DNA of 64,000 nucleotides, taken from the NCBI GenBank assembly GCA_964434235.1, contig CAYSUN010000002.1:23212-87211 (forward strand), given 5' to 3'. A program made the translations under genes and the position numbers. Below are positions 23,719-32,281 of the stretch, piece after piece. Within the stretch, counting starts at the first letter, position 1. Every line of letters starts with the position of its first letter. The notes beneath the pieces were generated by a model. That model ran no database searches. It had not been told where the DNA came from and saw only the letters and a list, made by a program, of their open reading frames with translations. The DNA comes from JABMRF01 sp964434235. Its GTDB lineage: Bacteria; Patescibacteriota; Patescibacteriia; UBA11705; JABHMO01.

Positions 23719-24030
23719 ATGTTGAGTTGGCAAAAAATTATAAATTTAATTGAAAAAACTCACGACAAAGTTATCGTTTTGGATGAAAAAACTGAGCAAG
23801 GTTATGTGATTATGCCATTAAGTAAGTATGAGAAGATTTTAGGTGATTTTGAACCAGAAAAAATATTGACAGAAGCTGAAAGTTTAGATAGAATAAATCG
23901 CGATATATCCATGTGGCAATCTGATTGTTCTGATTATATTGAAAATCCTATTCGTTCTGATCTCGAGGAAGATCTTGAAGAAGAAAAAGCTGAAGCAGAA
24001 GATTACTATTACATTGAACCAGTTGAATAA
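23719..24030 (+). CDS. Unknown small acidic protein between fusA and tuf
   Basis: 103 residues. The N-terminal half (KVIVLDEKTEQGYVIMPLSKYEKIL) has an alternating strand-turn-strand-helix pattern loosely like antitoxin proteins of the Phd type. The C-terminal third is very acidic with a run of Tyr (AEDYYYIEPVE). No catalytic motif. It starts 14 nt after fusA and is followed by the tuf promoter, so it is the last gene of the first str transcript. Its position between two translation factors hints at a translation-linked role, which is inference only. Confidence 0.65.
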   Translation: MLSWQKIINLIEKTHDKVIVLDEKTEQGYVIMPLSKYEKILGDFEPEKILTEAESLDRINRDISMWQSDCSDYIENPIRSDLEEDLEEEKAEAEDYYYIEPVE

Positions 24031-24040
24031 TGTTTTGTGT

Positions 24041-24068
24041 TTGTATTTTCTAAATTTTGTGATATAAT
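24041..24068 (+). promoter_or_regulatory. Promoter of tuf
   Basis: TTGTAT (24041-24046), 16-nt spacer, TATAAT (24063-24068) preceded by TGA (extended -10). The TTTTGTGATATAAT text is the same as at the promoter of the 4566 gene. Confidence 0.65.
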
Positions 24069-24099
24069 ATTTTATAATTAAATCAATAATAATAATTTA

Positions 24100-24138
24100 G
24101 GCGATTGGATTATAACTCCGCCTTGAAACGGAGGTCGC
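24100..24138 (+). promoter_or_regulatory. tuf leader hairpin containing the SD
   Basis: CTCCG (24116-24120) pairs with CGGAG (24129-24133), and GCGA (24101-24104) with TCGC (24135-24138). The right arm is the SD (GGAGG, 7 nt before ATG), so the fold would hide the ribosome site. Confidence 0.55.
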
Positions 24139-24141
24139 TAA

Positions 24142-25350
24142 ATGGAGAATAAGAAAATGAGTGAACTATTTAACAGAGAAAAACCTCACGTAAATGTGGG
24201 AACAATTGGTCACGTTGACCATGGTAAGACTACTTTAACAGCAGCTATTTTGAAGTATTTAGTTACAAAAGGTGGCGTTGCTCAATCTAAGGATGTGGAT
24301 CAAATTGATGCTGCTCCAGAAGAAAAAGCACGTGGTATTACTATTGCAACTGCTCACGTAGAGTATGAAACTGATAAACGTCATTATGCACACGTTGATT
24401 GTCCAGGTCATGCTGACTATGTTAAAAATATGATTACTGGTGCTGCTCAAATGGATGGTGCTATCTTGGTAGTTGCGGCTACTGATGGTCCTATGCCTCA
24501 AACTAGAGAACATATTTTGTTAGCTAGACAAGTTGGTGTTCCATGTATCGTAGTATTTTTAAATAAAGTTGATTTAGTTGATGATTTAGAACTAGTTGAT
24601 TTAGTTGAAGAAGAAGTTAGAGATTTGCTGAAAAAATATGAATTCCCTGGTGATGAAACTCCAATTATTCGTGGATCAGCTTTGAAAGCTTTAGAAAATC
24701 CTTCAGATCCAGAAAAAACTAAGTGTATACAAGAGTTGCTAGATGCTATTGATTCATATGTTCCAGAGCCTAAGCGTGATGTTGATAAACCATTTTTATT
24801 ACCAATTGAAGATGTTTTTTCTATTGAAGGACGTGGAACAGTAGTAACGGGAAGAATAGAAAGAGGTGTAATTAAAGTAAATGAAGAAGTTGAAGTTATT
24901 GGAATTAAACCAACACAAAAAACTGTAGTTACGGGTGTGGAAATGTTTAATAAAACTTTGAATGAAGGTCGTGCTGGTGATAATGCTGGAATTTTGTTAC
25001 GTGGTTTGAAAAAAGACGACGTAGAAAGAGGTCAAGTTTTAGCTAAACCAGGAAGTGTTACTCCTCATACTGAGTTTGAATGTGAAGTTTATGTTTTGAC
25101 TAAAGATGAAGGTGGCCGACATAAACCATTCTTTAAAGGATATAAACCACAATTTTATATTGGAACTACAGATGTAACGGGTGATGTCACTCTTCCGGAG
25201 GGGATTGAAATGGTTATGCCTGGGGACACTATAAATAAGTTAGGTGTTAAGTTGATTACACCAGTTGCGCTAGAAGAACAACAGAGGTTTGCTATCCGTG
25301 AGGGTGGACGAACTATTGGCGCGGGTGTTGTAACAAAAATTATTAACTAA
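24142..25350 (+). CDS. tuf: Elongation factor Tu
   Basis: 402 residues from ATG 24142, chosen because GGAGG lies 7 nt upstream; an ATG at 24157 (MSELFNREK) is a possible second start with its own GGAG. G1 GHVDHGKTT, G3 DCPGHAD, G4 NKVD, then domains II and III (VVTGRIERG, GGRHKPFFKGYKPQFY). EF-Tu delivers aminoacyl-tRNA to the ribosome. It has its own promoter and a structured leader hiding the SD. rpsJ follows at once. Confidence 0.97.
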   Translation: MENKKMSELFNREKPHVNVGTIGHVDHGKTTLTAAILKYLVTKGGVAQSKDVDQIDAAPEEKARGITIATAHVEYETDKRHYAHVDCPGHADYVKNMITGAAQMDGAILVVAATDGPMPQTREHILLARQVGVPCIVVFLNKVDLVDDLELVDLVEEEVRDLLKKYEFPGDETPIIRGSALKALENPSDPEKTKCIQELLDAIDSYVPEPKRDVDKPFLLPIEDVFSIEGRGTVVTGRIERGVIKVNEEVEVIGIKPTQKTVVTGVEMFNKTLNEGRAGDNAGILLRGLKKDDVERGQVLAKPGSVTPHTEFECEVYVLTKDEGGRHKPFFKGYKPQFYIGTTDVTGDVTLPEGIEMVMPGDTINKLGVKLITPVALEEQQRFAIREGGRTIGAGVVTKIIN

Positions 25351-25355
25351 TTTTG

Positions 25356-25712
25356 ATGGCAATGGCAGATACAAAAAAAACAATTAAATCAGAGGTTGCA
25401 GAGGAAGGTGTTCAAAGAATTAGGATCAAGATTAAAGCATATGATCACAAGATTATTGATCAGTCTACTCAGACTATTATTGAGGCTGGCGAAAGAACTG
25501 GGGCTACTATTAAGGGTCCAATACCTTTACCAGTTGAAAAGAAAAAGTATACTGTAAATCGTTCAACTTTTGTTCATAAAGATGCCCGAGATCAATATGA
25601 GATGAGAACTCATAAGCGTTTAATCGATATTTTAAATCCTAGTGCGAAAACTATTGATTCTTTGATGAATTTAAACTTACCTGCAGGTGTGGATATTGAG
25701 ATCAAAATGTAA
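25356..25712 (+). CDS. rpsJ: Ribosomal protein S10
   Basis: 118 residues from the ATG at 25356 (a TTG one codon upstream and an ATG at 25362 are alternatives). An N-terminal extension of about 15 Lys/Glu-rich residues precedes the S10 core (RIRIKIKAYDHKIID, then GPIPLPVEKKKYTVNRS and KDARDQYEMRTHKRLIDI). S10 is part of the 30S head and also the NusG-binding antitermination factor. It lies 5 nt after tuf and 285 nt before rplC, so it closes the tuf transcript. Confidence 0.96.
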   Translation: MAMADTKKTIKSEVAEEGVQRIRIKIKAYDHKIIDQSTQTIIEAGERTGATIKGPIPLPVEKKKYTVNRSTFVHKDARDQYEMRTHKRLIDILNPSAKTIDSLMNLNLPAGVDIEIKM

Positions 25713-25997
25713 GTAAAATTAGCTAAAAATTTAAATAGCTAAGTAGACACTTGACAAAGTCTTAAATATCTATTAAAATTCTTACTGAAATGAGCTAATT
25801 TTGGCTTTCAATTTTATTTGCTGTGCTTTGGTAACCACTTTGATAGTGAAGTGCCTCAGAACAAAAAAATAAATTTAAGGGTAGATGTTATTGAATATTA
25901 TTATTTATCTAATTTAATCGACTTAAGATATATCCGGTAAAACAAAAGGGCCGGGCCTTAGTCCGTCCCTTTTGTTTTATAAAAATGCAATTATATT
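25713..25997 (+). promoter_or_regulatory. Promoter, leader and terminator hairpin upstream of rplC
   Basis: Promoter TTGACA (25751-25756), 17-nt spacer, TAAAAT (25774-25779). The leader of about 210 nt contains a CCACTT/GAAGTG hairpin near 25830-25855. It ends in a strong intrinsic-terminator-like hairpin (25938-25980): AAAACAAAAGGG / CCCTTTTGTTTT, followed by AT-rich text 17 nt before the rplC ATG. Because the promoter is upstream of the hairpin, it could be an attenuator; it could also simply end the rpsJ transcript. Confidence 0.6.
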
Positions 25998-26825
25998 ATG
26001 AAATGTATTATTGGAAAAAAAATAGAAATGACACAAAAATTTACCGAAGACGGTAATGCTGTACCTGTTACAATTGTAACAGTTGGTCCTTGTGTTATTT
26101 TAGATAAAAAAGAATATTCTGAACATAAATCAATTCAGATTGCATTTGATTTAGTCGATTCAAAGAAAGTAAATAAGCCTTTAAGAGGTTTCTTCAAGAA
26201 AGTTCTTGGAAAAGATGAAAATTATAGAACTGTGAAGGAATTTAAAATGAGTAAAAATGATGTAATGTTTGATAAATTAGAGAGTGGGCAAGTATTAAAC
26301 GCTAGTATATTCAATGTTGGAGATATTTTAAGTGTACAAGGAAGATCAAAAGGAAAGGGGTTCCAAGGTGTTGTTAAAAGACACGGATTTAAAGGGTCTC
26401 CTGCTTCTCATGGACATAAGGATCAATTAAGAATGCCTGGTTCTGCTGGTGCTACTGGACCTGCTCATGTGTTTAAGGGAACTAGAATGGGTGGACATAT
26501 GGGTGATGAAATGGCAACTATTAAAAAATTAGAAATTATTGATATTGACTTAGAAAATAATGAAATTTGGATTAAGGGAGCGGTTCCTGGTCATAAAGAT
26601 AGTTTGCTTTTTATTATGGCTGAAGGTGATTTTGAAATTCCTAAGATTGAAGAAGAAAAAGTCAATATGCCGGTAGTTGAGGCTGAATCTGAAAACAAAG
26701 AAGAAGTAAAAAATGAAGAAATCGTAGAATCTTCTGTTACTAAGGTTTCGGAAAATGAAAATGAGGTTAAAAAAGTTAATGAAGAAGAAAATAAGCAAGA
26801 AAAAAAGGAAGAAGCAAAAGAATAA
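25998..26825 (+). CDS. rplC: Ribosomal protein L3 with acidic C-terminal tail
   Basis: 275 residues against a usual 205-215. The core starts MKCIIGKKIEMTQKF and has the conserved GKGFQGVVKRHGFKG and HKDQLRMPGSAGATGPAHVFKGTRM segments in sequence, with the tip loop that reaches the peptidyl transferase centre. Residues from about 215 on form a Glu/Lys/Val-rich low-complexity tail. First gene of the long rplC-secY unit, behind its own promoter and leader. Confidence 0.95.
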   Translation: MKCIIGKKIEMTQKFTEDGNAVPVTIVTVGPCVILDKKEYSEHKSIQIAFDLVDSKKVNKPLRGFFKKVLGKDENYRTVKEFKMSKNDVMFDKLESGQVLNASIFNVGDILSVQGRSKGKGFQGVVKRHGFKGSPASHGHKDQLRMPGSAGATGPAHVFKGTRMGGHMGDEMATIKKLEIIDIDLENNEIWIKGAVPGHKDSLLFIMAEGDFEIPKIEEEKVNMPVVEAESENKEEVKNEEIVESSVTKVSENENEVKKVNEEENKQEKKEEAKE

Positions 26826-26859
26826 ATAATTTTTGTTATTTTGCTTTTTGTTTTTATAT

Positions 26860-27498
26860 ATGATTAAAGCTAAATTATTAAATCAAAACGGTGAAGAAAA
26901 AGGTGAAGTTACATTAAATTCAGATATTTTTGAAGTTGCAATAAAAAAAGGATTGGTTCACCAAGCGTTGCAAGCTTTTATTTCTAACAAAAGACAGATT
27001 ATTGCAGATACAAAAGATAAAAGTGAAGTTAGAGGTGGAGGAAAAAAACCTTGGCGTCAAAAAGGTACTGGAAGAGCAAGACATGGTTCAAGTAGATCAC
27101 CGATTTGGAAGGGTGGAGGTGTAACTTTTGGGCCAACTTCTGAAAGAAATTTTACTAAATCGTTAAATAAGAAAATGAGGAACAAAGCTATTTTTATGGT
27201 TTTATCAGATAAAGCAAAAAATAGTTTAGTTAATGTAGTTGAAGAGTTCCAATTAGCAGAAATCAAAACAAAGTCTATTGCTGATTTTCAAAAGAAAACA
27301 AAATTAAATAAGGTATTAATTGTAATAGAAAAGATGGACAAAAATATTGCATTGTCGGCTAATAATTTACCGAAAGTTAATGTTATTGCTGCTGATAGTG
27401 TTAATATTTATGAACTTTTAAAGTTTAATAACGTAATGTTCACAAAAGGAGCATTAACAAAATTTGAGAAAGTCTATCTAATAAAAGAAACAAAATAG
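26860..27498 (+). CDS. rplD: Ribosomal protein L4
   Basis: 212 residues from ATG 26860 (MIKAKLLNQNGEE). An upstream TTG would add a hydrophobic nonapeptide not expected in L4. The extended loop RGGGKKPWRQKGTGRARHGS, which lines the exit tunnel and binds macrolides, is intact. L4 controls the S10 operon in E. coli by acting on its leader; the leader before rplC is the equivalent place to look here. Confidence 0.95.
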   Translation: MIKAKLLNQNGEEKGEVTLNSDIFEVAIKKGLVHQALQAFISNKRQIIADTKDKSEVRGGGKKPWRQKGTGRARHGSSRSPIWKGGGVTFGPTSERNFTKSLNKKMRNKAIFMVLSDKAKNSLVNVVEEFQLAEIKTKSIADFQKKTKLNKVLIVIEKMDKNIALSANNLPKVNVIAADSVNIYELLKFNNVMFTKGALTKFEKVYLIKETK

Positions 27499-27515
27499 AA
27501 AGAAGTTAAATAAAT

Positions 27516-28025
27516 ATGAGTGGTTTACTAAATAAAATATTCAAATCTGATGAGGAAAAAGAGGTTGATGCAAAAAAAAGCAACAACAAGTCTTCTGATC
27601 CAACAGCTGAAGTGAAATCTCCTGCTGAGTTTAAGAGTGGGTCAATTACAAAACAAAGTGAACCGAAAATTGTTGAAGTAAAAGAAGTAAAACAAGAAAA
27701 AGCAGTGGTCAAGAGAGTTAAGGTTCAAAAAAAGGATGATCCAGAAATATACAAAATTCTTATCGAACCATTAATAACTGAAAAGGCAACAGATTTAATG
27801 CAATTAAATAAATATTGTTTTATAGTTCCAGTTTCAACTAATAAATCAGAAGTTGTGAAAAAAGTAATGAATTTATATGGAGTAAAGCCCGTAAAAGTAA
27901 ATTTTATTAGAAAGAAAGGTAAAAGGGTAAGATATGGAAGAAGGTTTGGTAAAACAAAAGATTTTAAAAAAGCAATTATTACTTTGCATCCTGAAGACAA
28001 AATTGAAGTTTACGAAGGAGTATAA
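27516..28025 (+). CDS. rplW: Ribosomal protein L23 with long N-terminal extension
   Basis: 169 residues, of which only the last ~95 (from IYKILIEPLITEKATDL) form the L23 core, with VKVNFIRKKGKRVRYGRRFG in the rRNA-binding loop. The first ~75 residues are Lys/Glu/Ser-rich and probably disordered. L23 sits at the tunnel exit and is the docking site for SRP and trigger factor, so the extension would project there. No SD. Confidence 0.94.
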   Translation: MSGLLNKIFKSDEEKEVDAKKSNNKSSDPTAEVKSPAEFKSGSITKQSEPKIVEVKEVKQEKAVVKRVKVQKKDDPEIYKILIEPLITEKATDLMQLNKYCFIVPVSTNKSEVVKKVMNLYGVKPVKVNFIRKKGKRVRYGRRFGKTKDFKKAIITLHPEDKIEVYEGV

Positions 28026-28037
28026 ATATAAATTAAT

Positions 28038-28883
28038 ATGTCAATAAAAGTTTATAAACCGATTTCAAATGCAAGACGAAAGATGAGTATCATCGATTCT
28101 TCTGGTTATAGTAAGAAAAAACCAGAGAAAAAATTATTAAAAGCATTAAAGAAATCTGGTGGAAGAAATAATTCTGGAAAAATAACTGTAAGACATCACG
28201 GTGGTGGTGCTAAACGTTTTTATCGACTTGTTGATTTTAAGAGAAATAAGTTTGATATTCCTGCAACTGTAACAGCCTTAGAATATGATCCAAGTCGTTC
28301 CGCCAAAATTGCTTTATTAAAATATAAAGATGGTGAAAAAAGATATATTATTGCTCCAGCAAATTTAAAAGTTTCTGATATCGTTTTGTCTTCTCAGGCG
28401 AAGGTAGAAGTTAAGGTTGGAAATGCAACAAGATTAGAATTTATTCCAATTGGTACATTAGTTTCTTGTGTAGAACTACAACCAGGTAAAGGTGCTGAAA
28501 TGGTTAGAAGTGCTGGTTCTTGGAGTAAGCTTATGGCAGTTGAAGGAAAGTTTGCACAATTAAGAATGCCATCATCTGAAATCCGGTTAGTGTTAAAGGA
28601 ATGTCAAGCAACGATTGGTCAAATCAGTAACCCTGAACATATGCATATTAAGATTGGTAAGGCTGGAAGAAAAAGACATATGGGAGTAAAACCAACAGTT
28701 AGGGGTAAAGCTATGAACCCAGTAGATCATCCACACGGAGGTGGAGAAGGAAATTGTCCTATAGGATTAAAGCATCCAAAAACTCCTTGGGGTAAGCCAG
28801 CTTTAGGTGTAAAGACAAGATTAAAGAATAAACAATCAGATAAATTAATTCTTGCACGAAGAAAGAAAAAGAGAAGAAAATAA
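28038..28883 (+). CDS. rplB: Ribosomal protein L2
   Basis: 281 residues. The conserved GRNNSGKITVRHHGGGAKR opening and the HPHGGGEG segment around the His important for peptidyl transferase are present, followed by GRKKKRRK-type basic C-terminus. Normal length. 12 nt after rplW. Confidence 0.97.
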   Translation: MSIKVYKPISNARRKMSIIDSSGYSKKKPEKKLLKALKKSGGRNNSGKITVRHHGGGAKRFYRLVDFKRNKFDIPATVTALEYDPSRSAKIALLKYKDGEKRYIIAPANLKVSDIVLSSQAKVEVKVGNATRLEFIPIGTLVSCVELQPGKGAEMVRSAGSWSKLMAVEGKFAQLRMPSSEIRLVLKECQATIGQISNPEHMHIKIGKAGRKRHMGVKPTVRGKAMNPVDHPHGGGEGNCPIGLKHPKTPWGKPALGVKTRLKNKQSDKLILARRKKKRRK

Positions 28884-28895
28884 TTTTTAATATTT

Positions 28896-29177
28896 ATGTC
28901 AAGAAGTATAAAAAAGGGACCATATATTGATGAAAGATTGCTAAAAAAGGTTAGCAAGGCTACACCTGGTGATGTTATCAAAACATGGTCAAGAAGTGCA
29001 ATTATAACTCCTGAAATGGCTGGGCATGTTTTTGGTGTTCATAATGGGAAAACACATATTGAAGTTTCTGTAATTGAAAATATGGTTGGACATAAGTTAG
29101 GAGAATTTTCACCAACAAGAAAATTTGTTTCGCATGGTGGAAAAATGGCCAAAGATCAAACAAAGGGGAAAAAATAA
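28896..29177 (+). CDS. rpsS: Ribosomal protein S19
   Basis: 93 residues, starting MSRSIKKGPYIDERLLKKV. It has the WSRSAIITPEMAGHVFGVHNGK core and the LGEFSPTRKF end of the family. 30S head protein at the A-site finger contact. 12 nt after rplB. Confidence 0.97.
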   Translation: MSRSIKKGPYIDERLLKKVSKATPGDVIKTWSRSAIITPEMAGHVFGVHNGKTHIEVSVIENMVGHKLGEFSPTRKFVSHGGKMAKDQTKGKK

Positions 29178-29201
29178 ATTAGATATTAGTTATAATATAA
29201 T

Positions 29202-29789
29202 ATGCAAGTAAAAGCTAAAGCAAAATACTTAAGAATTTCGCCAAGAAAAGCTAGACTCGTCGTAGATTTAGTTCGTGGTTTAGATATTGATCAAGCTTTT
29301 AACAAATTAGCTGTAACAAATAAGAAAACAGTTGATTTTGTTGAAAAATTGTTACAATCTGCCGTAGCTAATGCAGAGCATAATTATGAATTAAAAAGGG
29401 AAAATTTATTTATCAAAGAGATGACGGTGGATGATGGTCCAATCAATTATAGATGGATGCCAAGAGCTTTTGGTCGAGCTACTCAATTAAGAAAGAGGAC
29501 TTCTATTGTTTGTGTAACGTTAGATGAAAAAGTTCCAACGTTAGAAAAGAAAAAGAAAGAAGAAAAACAGATTGAAACAATTAAAACTGATAAAACAAAA
29601 AATGATGATGTTGTTGAAATAGTGAAAGAAAATATAAAAACAGAAAATATAAATAGTGAAGTCGAGCACAAAGAGACTAGCAAGGATTTACCAAAAAATA
29701 AGGGTCGAAATGCCCAAAAGCAAGAAAAATTACAAGGTAAAGATAAGGGGGTATTTAAAAAGATGTTTAGAAGAAAGGCGGGAATGTAA
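29202..29789 (+). CDS. rplV: Ribosomal protein L22 with charged C-terminal tail
   Basis: 195 residues against a usual ~110. The core (YLRISPRKARLVVDLVRG, then MPRAFGRATQLRKRTSI, the tunnel hairpin region) ends near residue 112. The remaining ~80 residues are Lys/Glu/Asn-rich and low-complexity. L22 lines the exit tunnel and its C-terminus lies near the surface. Confidence 0.95.
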   Translation: MQVKAKAKYLRISPRKARLVVDLVRGLDIDQAFNKLAVTNKKTVDFVEKLLQSAVANAEHNYELKRENLFIKEMTVDDGPINYRWMPRAFGRATQLRKRTSIVCVTLDEKVPTLEKKKKEEKQIETIKTDKTKNDDVVEIVKENIKTENINSEVEHKETSKDLPKNKGRNAQKQEKLQGKDKGVFKKMFRRKAGM

Positions 29790-29825
29790 TTTTATATATA
29801 AAGGAACTCAAAGTAACCAAAATAT

Positions 29826-30563
29826 ATGGGAAAAAAGATTAATCCAAAAATATTCAGAATAAAACAAAACAAGACATGGGATTCTCGTTGGTTTTCGAAT
29901 AAAAAAAATTACACTAAATTTTTAAAACAAGATATTGAAATCAAGGAATTTTTAAAGAAAAAATTACTAAACGCTTTTATTTCAACTGTTAATATAGAAC
30001 GAACTAGTAAAGATATGAATGTGATTATTTATTCAGCTAGACCTGGTGTAATCATCGGTCGAAGCGGAGTAGGCGTGGAAGACATGAAAAAGGAAATAAA
30101 AATGAAATTTTTAAAAGATAAAAATGCTAAATTAAATATTAGTATTAAAGAAGTTAGCGAACCAAATTTAGATGCCAATATTGTTGCAAATAATATTAAA
30201 TTTGAATTAGAAAAGCGTGTACCGTTTAGAAAGGTAATGAAGCAAACAATTAGTAAGGTAGAAAAAGCTGGAGCAAAAGGAATAAAAATTGGCTTGGCAG
30301 GTAGGTTGAACGGAGTAGAAATCGCTAGATCTGAAATGTTGATTTCTGGCAAGGTACCATTGCACACACTAAGAGCAGATATTGATTATTCTTTAGTTGA
30401 AGCAAATACTATTTTTGGTGTAATCGGAATTAAGGTTTGGATATATCGAAAAGATGTTTTTGATAAAAAAAATCAAAAGTCAGAAATTAAGAAAAATGAT
30501 CAAACAAATACAAAAAAAGAAGTAGTAAGTGAAAAAGAAGTAAAAGAAAATAAAGAAGTTTAA
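29826..30563 (+). CDS. rpsC: Ribosomal protein S3
   Basis: 245 residues. It starts MGKKINPKIFRI. The KH domain has RPGVIIGRSGVGVEDM with the G-x-x-G loop, and the C-terminal domain has ISGKVPLHTLRADIDYS, part of the mRNA entry helicase site. About 35 C-terminal residues are a Lys/Glu-rich tail. 36 nt after rplV. Confidence 0.96.
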   Translation: MGKKINPKIFRIKQNKTWDSRWFSNKKNYTKFLKQDIEIKEFLKKKLLNAFISTVNIERTSKDMNVIIYSARPGVIIGRSGVGVEDMKKEIKMKFLKDKNAKLNISIKEVSEPNLDANIVANNIKFELEKRVPFRKVMKQTISKVEKAGAKGIKIGLAGRLNGVEIARSEMLISGKVPLHTLRADIDYSLVEANTIFGVIGIKVWIYRKDVFDKKNQKSEIKKNDQTNTKKEVVSEKEVKENKEV

Positions 30564-30573
30564 ATAATTAAAT

Positions 30574-30990
30574 ATGTTAACCCCTAAAAAAGAAAAACAT
30601 AGAAAATGGCACAAAGGACGTGGCCGAAATAAGAACATGAAGGCATCAAGAAGCACTTCAGTTGACTTTGGACAATTTGGTCTAAAGGCAATTACTGAAG
30701 CTTGGATTTCTTCAAAGCAAATTGAAGCTGGACGTCGTGCAATTACACGTTATGTAAAACGTGGAGGTAAAGTTTGGATAAGAATTTTTCCTGATAAACC
30801 AGTAACATGTAAGGGGTCTCAAGCAACTATGGGTAGTGGAAAAGGTTCTCCTGATCATCATGTCGCTGTGGTTCGCCCTGGCACTGTTGTTTTTGAAATG
30901 TCTGGTGTAACAGAAGAAATTGCTAAAGAAGCGCTAAGATTAGCTGGGCATAAATTACCTGTAAAAACAAAATTTGTAACAAAGCAATAA
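30574..30990 (+). CDS. rplP: Ribosomal protein L16
   Basis: 138 residues, starting MLTPKKEKHRKWHKGRG. It has the FGQFGLKAI segment, the RRAITRYVKRGGKVWIRIFPDKP core and the MGSGKG loop near the peptidyl transferase centre. Normal length. Confidence 0.97.
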   Translation: MLTPKKEKHRKWHKGRGRNKNMKASRSTSVDFGQFGLKAITEAWISSKQIEAGRRAITRYVKRGGKVWIRIFPDKPVTCKGSQATMGSGKGSPDHHVAVVRPGTVVFEMSGVTEEIAKEALRLAGHKLPVKTKFVTKQ

Positions 30991-30992
30991 AT

Positions 30993-31220
30993 ATGGATAT
31001 AAAAGAATTACAAAAAAAATCTGATGAGGAATTGTCAAAAATATATATGGAGTTTTGTGCGAAAAGACAACATCTTGGTTTTAAAGTATCAAATAAACAG
31101 CATAAAAATGTGCGAGATTTAAGAGATATAAAAAAGACTATTGCACGAATTTTGACTTTACAAAAACAAAGAAATGCTGACTCAGATATTGAAGTTTCTG
31201 CTGAGAAAGTTGAAAAATAA
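30993..31220 (+). CDS. rpmC: Ribosomal protein L29
   Basis: 75 residues with the two-helix layout of L29: MDIKELQKKSDEEL, then NVRDLRDIKKTIARILTL. It lies 2 nt after the rplP stop, the tightest spacing in this operon. L29 sits next to L23 at the tunnel exit. Confidence 0.93.
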   Translation: MDIKELQKKSDEELSKIYMEFCAKRQHLGFKVSNKQHKNVRDLRDIKKTIARILTLQKQRNADSDIEVSAEKVEK

Positions 31221-31244
31221 TAATATACTATTGAAAAATATAAT

Positions 31245-31499
31245 ATGAGTGAAGTAAAAGAACAACTATATAGACAATTAACTGGTGAAGTTACCAGTAC
31301 TAAAATGGATAAAACCGTTGTAGTTAAGATTGAACGTTTAGTTAGACACAAGGTTTATAAGAAACAGTATAGTGTCAGTAAAAAATATAAGGCACACGAT
31401 GAAAAGAATGAATGTCAGGTTGGAGATGTTGTAGTTATTCAGGTTTGCAGACCATTAAGTAAGTTTAAGAAATGGAGATTTATAAAAAAAGTTAAATAA
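31245..31499 (+). CDS. rpsQ: Ribosomal protein S17
   Basis: 84 residues, OB-fold: TGEVTSTKMDKTVVVKIERLVRHKVYKK, then VGDVVVIQVCRPLSKFKKWR near the C-terminus, as in the family. It is a primary 16S rRNA binder of the 5' domain. Confidence 0.95.
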   Translation: MSEVKEQLYRQLTGEVTSTKMDKTVVVKIERLVRHKVYKKQYSVSKKYKAHDEKNECQVGDVVVIQVCRPLSKFKKWRFIKKVK

Positions 31500-31532
31500 G
31501 TAAGAATATATTTAGTGATTAAGTATTAATAT

Positions 31533-31904
31533 ATGATTCAAGTTCAAACAATTCTAAGATCAGCTGATAATTCTGGTGCCAAAAGATTAATGTGCATCAA
31601 GGTTATGAATGGTTATAAAAAGCGTTATGCCAGAGTTGGTGATATGGTAACTGTGTCAGTGAAAGAAGCAAAACCACATAGCATGGTGAAGAAGGGTGAA
31701 GTTTTGCATGCTGTAGTCGTTAGAACAAAAAAAGAGAAAAGAAGACCTGATGGATCTTATATTAGATTTAGTGACAATGCGGTTGTTATTATAGATAAAA
31801 CATCAAAAGAACCAAAAGGTACTCGTATTTTTGGTCCGATTGCTAGGGAAGTAAGGAAAAGAGGTTTTAGTAAAATAATTTCATTAGCTCCAGAAGTTTT
31901 ATAA
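31533..31904 (+). CDS. rplN: Ribosomal protein L14
   Basis: 123 residues, starting MIQVQTILRSADNSGAKR. It has the VVVRTKKEKRRPDGSYIRF and GPIAREVRKRGF segments. Normal length and highly conserved; it forms intersubunit bridges with 16S helix 14. Confidence 0.97.
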   Translation: MIQVQTILRSADNSGAKRLMCIKVMNGYKKRYARVGDMVTVSVKEAKPHSMVKKGEVLHAVVVRTKKEKRRPDGSYIRFSDNAVVIIDKTSKEPKGTRIFGPIAREVRKRGFSKIISLAPEVL

Positions 31905-31908
31905 ATAT

Positions 31909-32268
31909 ATGAAAATAAGAAAAGGTGACAAAGTTCAAATCTTGAAAGGTAAGGACAGAGTCAAAAAAACTAAAAAAGGTGAAAAGAAAGAAAAAGGTAA
32001 TCAAGGCAAGGTTGTCCAAGTTATACCTGAAAAAAACAAAGTGGTTGTTGATGGCCTTAATTTAAGATATAAACATGTTAGACCTAAAAAGGAAGGTGAA
32101 AAAGGTCAAAGAATTCAGTTTCCTGCCGCTATCAATATTGCCAATGTTATGTTGGTTTGCCCTAAGTGTAATAAATCAACAAGAATTGGTTATAAATTAC
32201 TTGATTCAGACGTAAAGGGAAGAAAAAAAATTAGAATTTGTAAAAAATGTTCAGAATCTATTGACTAA
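31909..32268 (+). CDS. rplX: Ribosomal protein L24 with zinc ribbon
   Basis: 119 residues. N-terminal KOW motif (RKGDKVQILKGKDRVKK) with a Lys/Glu-rich insert (about residues 18-32) in its loop, then the NKVVVDGLNL segment. The C-terminal part has CPKCNKSTRIGY and ICKKC, a four-Cys zinc ribbon seen in many bacterial L24 proteins. L24 starts 50S assembly. Confidence 0.95.
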   Translation: MKIRKGDKVQILKGKDRVKKTKKGEKKEKGNQGKVVQVIPEKNKVVVDGLNLRYKHVRPKKEGEKGQRIQFPAAINIANVMLVCPKCNKSTRIGYKLLDSDVKGRKKIRICKKCSESID

Positions 32269-32281
32269 AAATATTATTAAT

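Noticed and set aside
26550..26798. Minus-strand Phe-rich frame opposite the rplC tail
   Set aside because: It is the complement of the Lys/Glu low-complexity tail, which naturally gives Phe/Leu-rich antisense frames.
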